Shown here: piece by piece, positions 7,218-12,946 of the stretch
How the letters are laid out: every line of letters starts with the position of its first letter
Position numbering within the stretch: position 1 is the stretch's first letter
Source of the DNA: Leptospira ellisii
GTDB lineage: Bacteria; Spirochaetota; Leptospiria; Leptospirales; Leptospiraceae
Reading direction: 5' to 3'
Assembly (NCBI RefSeq): GCF_002811955.1
Contig: NZ_NPEF01000109.1
Span: 1-12,946, forward strand
DNA length: 12,946 nucleotides
Made by a program: the position numbers and the translations under genes
The notes under the pieces: generated by a model
The model's database searches: none
Told to the model about the DNA's origin: nothing
What the model saw: only the letters and a program-made list of their open reading frames with translations

Positions 7218-8066
7218 ATGGAAAAATCCGCTATGCAAACCTCTCCGGAAGAGAACGATCTTTTGGATCTCGTGCTTGCGGGGGATCTGAACGCCTTGGA
7301 AAAATTGGTCCGAGGCGTTCAAAAAAAAGTATTCAACCTTTCCTTAAAGTTCCTTTGGAATCCTGAGGACGCGGAGGACGCTACGCAGGAGATTCTGATC
7401 AAAACGATCACCAATCTCGGTTCGTTTCGGAGAGAAAGCGTCTTTTCCACCTGGGTTTATCGGATCGCCGTCAATCATCTGATCAACGCGAAGAAGAGCA
7501 GGGTCGAACAAAGGAGACTAACGTTTCGTCTGGTCCGCTCCGAATTGGAAAAGTCGTCGCAAAAGCCCGAAACTTCGTCCGAGACGGAATATCTCGCGTC
7601 CCAGGTAAAAACGGCCTGCACACACGCGATGTTGACCTGTTTGAAGCGGCAGCATAGGATCGCTTTTATTTTGGGTGAAGTCGTCCGTGTCAGCGGCGAG
7701 GAGGGCGCGGAGATCATGGGAATTTCCGCGGTGAATTTCCGAAAAAAACTATCGAGGGCCCGAAAACGGATGGGAAAATTTTTGGGAACGAATTGCGGAG
7801 TGGTGAACTCCGAAAATGCGTGCCGCTGCGAAAACAGGATCGCGTATTCCATACGGAATCTCGCCTTGAAGCCGTATTTGGATCTTTCGGAGCGTCTTAA
7901 GGAAAACGGTCAATGGCGGCGAATCGAAACGTATTCGGACGAAACGGATCTGTTGGAAAAGGTTTCCCTTACGTATCGATCCACCATGGATTACGATTCG
8001 AGAAGAAACACTTTAGAGGAAGTTAAATCCATCTTTTCCAAGCGGGATCTCAGGATTCTGAACTGA
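7218..8066 (+). CDS. ECF-type RNA polymerase sigma factor with a cysteine-bearing C-terminal extension
   Basis: Region 2 lies at about 25-92: AGDLNALEKLVRGVQKKVFN, then NPEDAEDATQEILIK (48-62), the core-binding and -10 recognising part, then FSTWVYRIAVNHLIN (76-90). Region 4 lies at about 128-187 with RIAFILGEVVRVSGEEGAEI followed by ISAVNFRKKLSRARKRM, the helix-turn-helix for the -35 element. ECF factors usually end soon after region 4 at 170-200 residues; this one has about 95 further residues. The extension starts with a cysteine cluster, NCGVVNSENACRCENR, with Cys193, Cys202 and Cys204 (C-x8-C-x-C), and ends helical and charged. The cluster could bind zinc or sense redox state; that is inference. 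No anti-sigma gene is adjacent. The start has a poor ribosome site, and an alternative ATG lies at 7233. Confidence 0.85.
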   Translation: MEKSAMQTSPEENDLLDLVLAGDLNALEKLVRGVQKKVFNLSLKFLWNPEDAEDATQEILIKTITNLGSFRRESVFSTWVYRIAVNHLINAKKSRVEQRRLTFRLVRSELEKSSQKPETSSETEYLASQVKTACTHAMLTCLKRQHRIAFILGEVVRVSGEEGAEIMGISAVNFRKKLSRARKRMGKFLGTNCGVVNSENACRCENRIAYSIRNLALKPYLDLSERLKENGQWRRIETYSDETDLLEKVSLTYRSTMDYDSRRNTLEEVKSIFSKRDLRILN

Positions 8067-8117
8067 AATTCCGCACAGGTTCCGTTGCGAGAAGTTGACA
8101 TCGGATCTTTCGTTTTT

Positions 8118-8121
8118 AGGA
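8118..8121 (+). promoter_or_regulatory. Shine-Dalgarno site deciding the start of the flavin-reductase-like gene
   Basis: AGGA lies eight bases before the ATG at 8130. The open frame extends up to a TTG at 8085, but the added residues do not look like the family and that TTG has no ribosome site, so 8130 is preferred. Confidence 0.6.
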
Positions 8122-8129
8122 TCGACTTA

Positions 8130-8609
8130 ATGAAAATCACGGACGAAGTTTTTAAGAACGCTCTCTCCCACTTCCCTTCCGGCGTTACGGTGATCACGTA
8201 TTCCCATCTCGGAAAACACAGCGGCCTTACGGTCAGTAGTTTTAGTTCGCTTTCGTTAAATCCGCCTTTGATTTTGTTCTGTCTGCAGAAGAACATCACG
8301 AGTCACGACCCGATCAGAAGCTCGGGAAAATTCGCGGTCAATATTCTGGCTCAGGGACAGGACGCGATTTCGAACGGTTTCGCTTCCGGGAAAGTCGATA
8401 AACATGCGTTAATCGAAGAATTGAAGTGCGGCGTCGGAGAATTGGGAATTCCCATCCTTCCGGGGATTCTTTCGCATATCGAATGTGAGGTGGAACAGTT
8501 CGTCGACGGAGGAGATCATTCCATCGTGATAGGAAAGGTGATTTCCGCCGGTGCGAACGACGAGCTGCGTCCTTTGTTGTATTATCGTAGGAATTATTAT
8601 TCGATCTGA
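8130..8609 (+). CDS. Flavin-reductase-like FMN-binding protein
   Basis: The 159-residue protein fits the flavin reductase-like domain (HpaC/DIM6/NTAB group) over its whole length. Signs are FKNALSHFPSGVTVIT (8-23), GLTVSSFSSLSLNPPLILF (32-50), where the Thr-x-Ser-Ser-Phe and Asn-Pro-Pro contact the flavin phosphate in relatives, the SHDPIRSSGKFAVNIL block (58-73) and DHSIVIGKVISA (129-140) near the end. Members either reduce free FMN or FAD with NAD(P)H for a partner monooxygenase or hold FMN as a cofactor. No monooxygenase is visible in the window, so the partner is unknown. The gene starts 63 bases after the sigma factor and may be read with it; a redox link between the two is speculation. 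It is followed by 309 bases without a confident gene. Confidence 0.87.
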   Translation: MKITDEVFKNALSHFPSGVTVITYSHLGKHSGLTVSSFSSLSLNPPLILFCLQKNITSHDPIRSSGKFAVNILAQGQDAISNGFASGKVDKHALIEELKCGVGELGIPILPGILSHIECEVEQFVDGGDHSIVIGKVISAGANDELRPLLYYRRNYYSI

Positions 8610-8726
8610 GTCTTTTTCGTATAATCCATTTCACAAAGGAAGCATATCCAACGGAAGACGGAGGCTTCTCCCGAAGGGATTAATTTATTTCATCTTATAA
8701 GTAGTGTTTTTTAAAATAAGCTGACA

Positions 8727-8768
8727 TTCGGAATCTTACTTCGTACGTTTTTCGATTCCGAAATTTTT
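8727..8768 (+). terminator. Possible terminator after the flavin-reductase-like gene
   Basis: TTCGGAATC at 8727-8735 pairs perfectly with GATTCCGAA at 8754-8762 around an eighteen-base loop, and five T follow at 8764-8768. The loop is longer than in a standard intrinsic terminator and the stem has few G-C pairs, so the call is tentative. It lies 118 bases after the stop codon. Confidence 0.35.
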
Positions 8769-8810
8769 CGTTCGATCGATTCGTCCGAAGTGAAATCGAT
8801 TTTTGATTTT

Positions 8811-8816
8811 TATAAT
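8811..8816 (+). promoter_or_regulatory. Candidate -10 box upstream of the small exported protein
   Basis: A perfect TATAAT occurs in an AT-rich context about 100 bases before the GTG start at 8919. No convincing -35 hexamer is found 16-18 bases before it, so this may be chance in AT-rich DNA. Confidence 0.25.
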
Positions 8817-8918
8817 TTAGCAGTCAATTTTTGTGATTAGAAACGTAAAAAACTTGTCGTTTGGATTAAATTCTTCCGTATTCATTTCTAATATAGAAAT
8901 AAGCTCGGAGATAGATTC

Positions 8919-9176
8919 GTGAAATGGATTGCCTTTTTGTTCGTAGTATTCGCCATTCAGTGTCAGTTGATTGCCGGAATTCAAACGGAGATCAATAACG
9001 TATTTTTTTCATCTACGGAAAAACTTCCCGCTTTGAAAAACGGACAAAATTCCGAACTTTGCAATCTTTCAATTTGGGAATTGGGTGACGGGGGGTTGAT
9101 CGAAGGCAAAACCCCGTACGATCAGCGTTATCTTTTGTTGGAACATTTTTCCGAAAATTGTTTCAATAAGAAATAA
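8919..9176 (+). CDS. Small exported protein or lipoprotein of 85 residues, unknown family
   Basis: The frame begins with GTG, and GGAG at 8907-8910 stands eight bases upstream, a good ribosome site. The N-terminus MKWIAFLFVVFAIQCQLIAG is a short signal sequence. FAIQC gives a possible relaxed lipobox with Cys15, although Gln at -1 is unusual; otherwise cleavage could follow the Ala-Gly at 19-20. The mature part is about 65 residues, mixed charge, with two further cysteines (Cys48 in SELCNL and Cys81 in SENCFNKK) that could form a disulfide in the periplasm. I do not recognise a family. The gene stands alone in the AT-rich stretch, about 220 bases before the three-repeat lipoprotein gene on the same strand. 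It could also be the remnant of a longer gene, but the signal sequence and ribosome site argue for a real small protein. Confidence 0.55.
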   Translation: MKWIAFLFVVFAIQCQLIAGIQTEINNVFFSSTEKLPALKNGQNSELCNLSIWELGDGGLIEGKTPYDQRYLLLEHFSENCFNKK

Positions 9177-9204
9177 TTTTTAGCCAAATTATCTCTCGGC
9201 CGGG

Positions 9205-9236
9205 TTCAAAATTTTTTGCCGTTAGGCAAGTTTGAA
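9205..9236. repeat. Two-part inverted repeat after the small exported protein
   Basis: TTGCC at 9216-9220 pairs with GGCAA at 9225-9229 around a GTTA tetraloop, and the outer TTCAAA at 9205-9210 pairs with TTTGAA at 9231-9236, leaving an uneven internal loop. It begins 28 bases after the stop at 9176. No T-run follows on the + strand, so termination is uncertain; it could instead be leader structure of the next transcript. Confidence 0.3.
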
Positions 9237-9383
9237 TACTTAAAAATCGAGATCGATATATTTTGTTTCTAAAATAGTGTGAAAGTATTGTCTATTTTAA
9301 TTCATGTTATAACGAGACTGAAAAAGTGTAGGACTTGCCTGTCTTTTTATTCGCGGGTTTCGCAAGGAACTCAAACGAATGAA

Positions 9384-9388
9384 AGGAG
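9384..9388 (+). promoter_or_regulatory. Shine-Dalgarno site of the three-repeat lipoprotein gene
   Basis: AGGAG in GAAAGGAGAA stands eight bases before the ATG at 9397. This strong site shows that the first part of the frameshifted gene was, and may still be, translated. Confidence 0.7.
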
Positions 9389-9549
9389 AATGATTTATGT
9401 TTCGAAGTTTGTTAATTATTTGTATAATTTCTTTTCTCGGCATCGGCTGCGAAAAGAAAAACGACGGAAAGGATCCTATTGCAAGTCTATTCGGAAGCAG
9501 CGGCGCTGGCTTATTACTGGCGGCAGCGATTCAAACGGGATCAAATTTT

Positions 9550-9890
9550 AATAGAGCCAATTGCGGATTTTCAGCGATCGACCTTCCGGAAGGATCATAC
9601 GAGGCCCATCCGGGAACCACCGGATCAAATTCTAGTTCGTTAAGTGCTACCAATCGATTGAATCACTGGGGGTTTCAGGAATTCATTCCTCCTTCCTTCG
9701 GAACGTATACGGTGACTTCTAATCTATTAGGAAATCTAACTACGGTCGACGGCGATATTTATCTCTGGAAGAATCGATGTCCTTTGTCGGAGAGTGCAAG
9801 CGTGGGAGCCTTTAACGATGCGGACGGGGACTTGGGTTCCGACGAAATTACGTTCGATCAGGCCCGGCCGATACGGTTTGGGTCGGCTTT
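9550..9890 (+). repeat. PPC-like repeat unit 1
   Basis: The unit runs from the Cys at 9562-9564 (ANCGFSAIDLPEGSY) through FQEFIPPSFGTYTV and DGDIYLWKNRCP to the frameshift region. The distance between the two cysteines is 72 residues, longer than in the other units because of a Ser/Gly-rich insertion (GTTGSNSSSLSA). The end of this unit is where the frame is lost. Confidence 0.55.
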
Positions 9891-9944
9891 TTGAAAAGCG
9901 GAGTTGGAAATTATACGACAACCTATGCATATCAAAATTCATCA

Positions 9945-10290
9945 GAAATTTGTAATGTTCCTGTGCAAGGAACTTTGACGATCGGTAATTCAGCCGGTCC
10001 GCTTATTTCCAATACTATCGACCCGGTCCGATTTTATAAATTTGTTGCTCCCTCTTACGGGGCTTATACGTTCAACGTCGATTTCCCGGACGCAACGAGC
10101 GAGGTCGATATCGCAATTGCGGTCAATCGTTGTCCAACTTCGGACGGGGACTTTTATTCGACTTGGTCCGTTTCTCCCGGAGTAAACGCTTCGCGCTCAA
10201 TCAATCGTCAGTTGACGAACGGGGATATCGTTTACTTTTACTATAGCAATGCCGGAACGAATGGGAATGCGTTTTCTCTGTCGGTCAATA
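9945..10290 (+). repeat. PPC-like repeat unit 2
   Basis: The unit begins at the Cys at 9951-9953 (EICNVPVQGTLTIG) and continues with FYKFVAPSYGAYTFNV, EVDIAIAVNRCP and a strand-rich end GDIVYFYYSNAG. The spacing between its two cysteines is 60 residues. Its start lies about 389 bases after the start of unit 1 (390 with the lost base restored). Confidence 0.6.
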
Positions 10291-10331
10291 GAACGAATAC
10301 GACGTTCATTCCGCAGAGAATCGACAGTGGT

Positions 10332-10670
10332 TTCGTTTGTCCAAACTTGAACGTGGAATCTTTAATCCTCGGTGAGACTAAGGCGAAAACGACAATTTGC
10401 GATTCTTCCACGAATGATTGCACTCGTTTCTTTCGTTTTGTCGCACCTACGACAAAAACGTATGAAATTGATCTTGTCGCTCAAACGGGCGATTCGGACT
10501 TGTCGGTTTGGATCGGTTCCTGTCCTGGAATCAACATAGGCGTAAATTATAAAAATGCGGAAGCGGTCGGAGACGATCGGATTTCGGAAACGATTCAGGC
10601 CGGAACATTGGTTACCGTGGGTGTTCGACCGCAGGTGACCAATGCCACTTTTTCGATTACAGCGAATTGA
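10332..10670 (+). repeat. PPC-like repeat unit 3
   Basis: The unit begins at the Cys at 10338-10340 (FVCPNLNVESLILGE) and continues with FFRFVAPTTKTYEIDL, DSDLSVWIGSCP and the final strands VTVGVRP and ATFSITAN. Its cysteines are 61 residues apart and it has an extra Cys pair (TICDSSTNDC). Its start is 387 bases after that of unit 2, so the period is close to 130 codons. Confidence 0.6.
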
Positions 10671-10680
10671 CGTTCCGCAT

Positions 10681-10710
10681 CCTTACCTCGTTTCGGAGGT
10701 AAGGAGTTTT
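10681..10710 (+). terminator. Intrinsic terminator after the lipoprotein gene
   Basis: CCTTACCTC at 10681-10689 pairs exactly with GAGGTAAGG at 10696-10704 around a six-base loop, followed by AGTTTT. It starts ten bases after the stop codon of the lipoprotein frame, the normal position for a Rho-independent terminator. The T-run is short. Confidence 0.65.
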
Positions 10711-10717
10711 GAATGGA

Positions 10718-10886
10718 GGGGAGTTCCTACTTCTCTAACTTCGACCGGGTTTAGTTTTTAAACAAAGAAGTCTGGCGTTGGATCCAGAGAATGTGGGAAC
10801 TCCCGCTTTTTTGCGGTTCTTTCTGTGACGCGTGTGGGAACTTCCCCATTTTGAGCCCTACTGAAGAAATGGCGTAGGAACTCCCC
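10718..10886. repeat. Array of a short dyad motif GTRGGAACTYCCC upstream of purL
   Basis: Four copies are seen: GGGGAGTTCCTAC at 10718-10730 (inverted), GTGGGAACTCCCGC at 10793-10806, GTGGGAACTTCCCC at 10834-10847 and GTAGGAACTCCCC at 10874-10886. The first is the exact reverse complement of the last over 13 bases. The three direct copies start 41 and 40 bases apart, about four helical turns. Each copy has its own dyad (GGGA/TCCC around AC, or GGGAA/TTCCC). It could be an operator array for purL, a leader that folds, or a dispersed genomic repeat of the kind found between Leptospira genes; the sequence alone does not decide. The copies are imperfect and the gaps unrelated. Confidence 0.6.
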
Positions 10887-10944
10887 GTTTCACAGCGGAA
10901 TATTTGATTTTCAGAGCGTGAGTCGGAAAAAATACTGACAAACG

Positions 10945-12946
<2,002 letters not shown>

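Larger units (their letters stand above)
8610..8918. other. AT-rich intergenic stretch without a recognisable gene
   Basis: These 309 bases lie between the flavin-reductase-like gene and the small exported protein. Base composition shifts to AT-rich from about 8680 onward. Inside I see one inverted repeat followed by a short T-run (8727-8768) and a TATAAT string (8811-8816), both listed separately. I see no open frame with a start and ribosome site, no tRNA and no repeat array. Confidence 0.5.
9397..10670 (+). pseudogene. Three-repeat PPC-like lipoprotein gene split by a one-base frameshift
   Basis: The first part (9397-9894, 165 codons) starts with a lipoprotein signal, LLIICIISFLGIGCEKK, with Cys18 as the likely lipidated residue. 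The second part (9891-10670) continues in the -1 frame without its own ribosome site. The junction is near 9862-9866: restoring one C in the run at 9863-9865 (GCCCGG to GCCCCGG) gives a smooth join, FDQAPADTVWVGFLKSG, and one protein of about 425 residues. It has three similar beta-rich units, each opening with a Cys, then F-x-F-x-P-S/T-x-x-x-Y, then D-x-D-x-x-hydrophobic and Cys-Pro, like bacterial pre-peptidase C-terminal (PPC) domains. These are surface or secreted folds, probably anchored in the outer membrane here. It could be a decayed gene, a phase-variable one, or a sequencing error. Confidence 0.75.

Noticed and set aside
6735..7322. 195-codon - strand frame across the DUF1304 gene
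   Set aside because: It is antisense to the DUF1304 gene, which has family motifs and a ribosome site; the antisense product has none.
9891..10670. Independent gene starting at TTG 9891
   Set aside because: There is no ribosome site, the start falls in the middle of a domain, and the sequence continues that of the preceding frame.
10718..10886. CRISPR array
   Set aside because: The repeated unit is only about 13 bases, the copies differ, one is inverted, spacers are about 27 bases and irregular in number, and no cas gene is present.
10711..10944. Purine riboswitch before purL
   Set aside because: I looked for the conserved purine-aptamer core and pairing pattern and saw neither; only the dyad array is present.

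Overview
The window looks like a chromosomal segment of a spirochaete, most probably Leptospira. The reasons are the mixture of lipoprotein-type signal sequences, the codon style (many TCG, CGA, GAA and TTC codons), the protein set (membrane-anchored PHP protein, PMT/ArnT-like transferase, DUF3089 and DUF1304 proteins, stand-alone PurL) and weak or absent Shine-Dalgarno sites before several genes. The genus assignment is inference from pattern recognition, not a database match.

Left part (1-3120): the 3' end of a short-chain dehydrogenase, a doubtful small ORF coupled to it, and a small four-helix membrane protein on the + strand. The last overlaps tail-to-tail with a membrane-anchored PHP-domain phosphoesterase on the - strand. 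Divergent from the PHP gene is a family-2 glycosyltransferase of the polyprenyl-phosphate type with a membrane tail.

Middle (3138-6611, all - strand): in transcription order, a DUF3089 alpha/beta-hydrolase-like protein, a YqeK-type HD hydrolase, and an ArnT/PMT-like membrane glycosyltransferase. The last converges on the family-2 enzyme. Together the two glycosyltransferases look like a carrier-lipid sugar donor synthase and a transferase that uses the donor at the cell envelope.

Middle right (6790-8609, + strand): a DUF1304 membrane protein, an ECF-type sigma factor with a long C-terminal extension carrying three closely spaced cysteines, and a flavin-reductase-like FMN protein. The short gaps suggest co-transcription.

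Right (8610-10710): visibly more AT-rich than its surroundings. It holds a small exported protein and a lipoprotein gene of three tandem beta-sandwich, PPC-like repeats. That lipoprotein gene is split by a one-base frameshift in a run of C near 9863. A hairpin terminator follows it.

Right end (10711-12946): an intergenic array of a short dyad motif (GTRGGAACTYCCC), three direct copies spaced 40-41 bp plus one inverted copy, followed by purL (FGAM synthase), which runs off the window. I see no CRISPR, tRNA, rRNA, transposase or phage gene. The items most worth following up are the frameshifted three-repeat lipoprotein, the dyad array in front of purL and the cysteine tail of the sigma factor.
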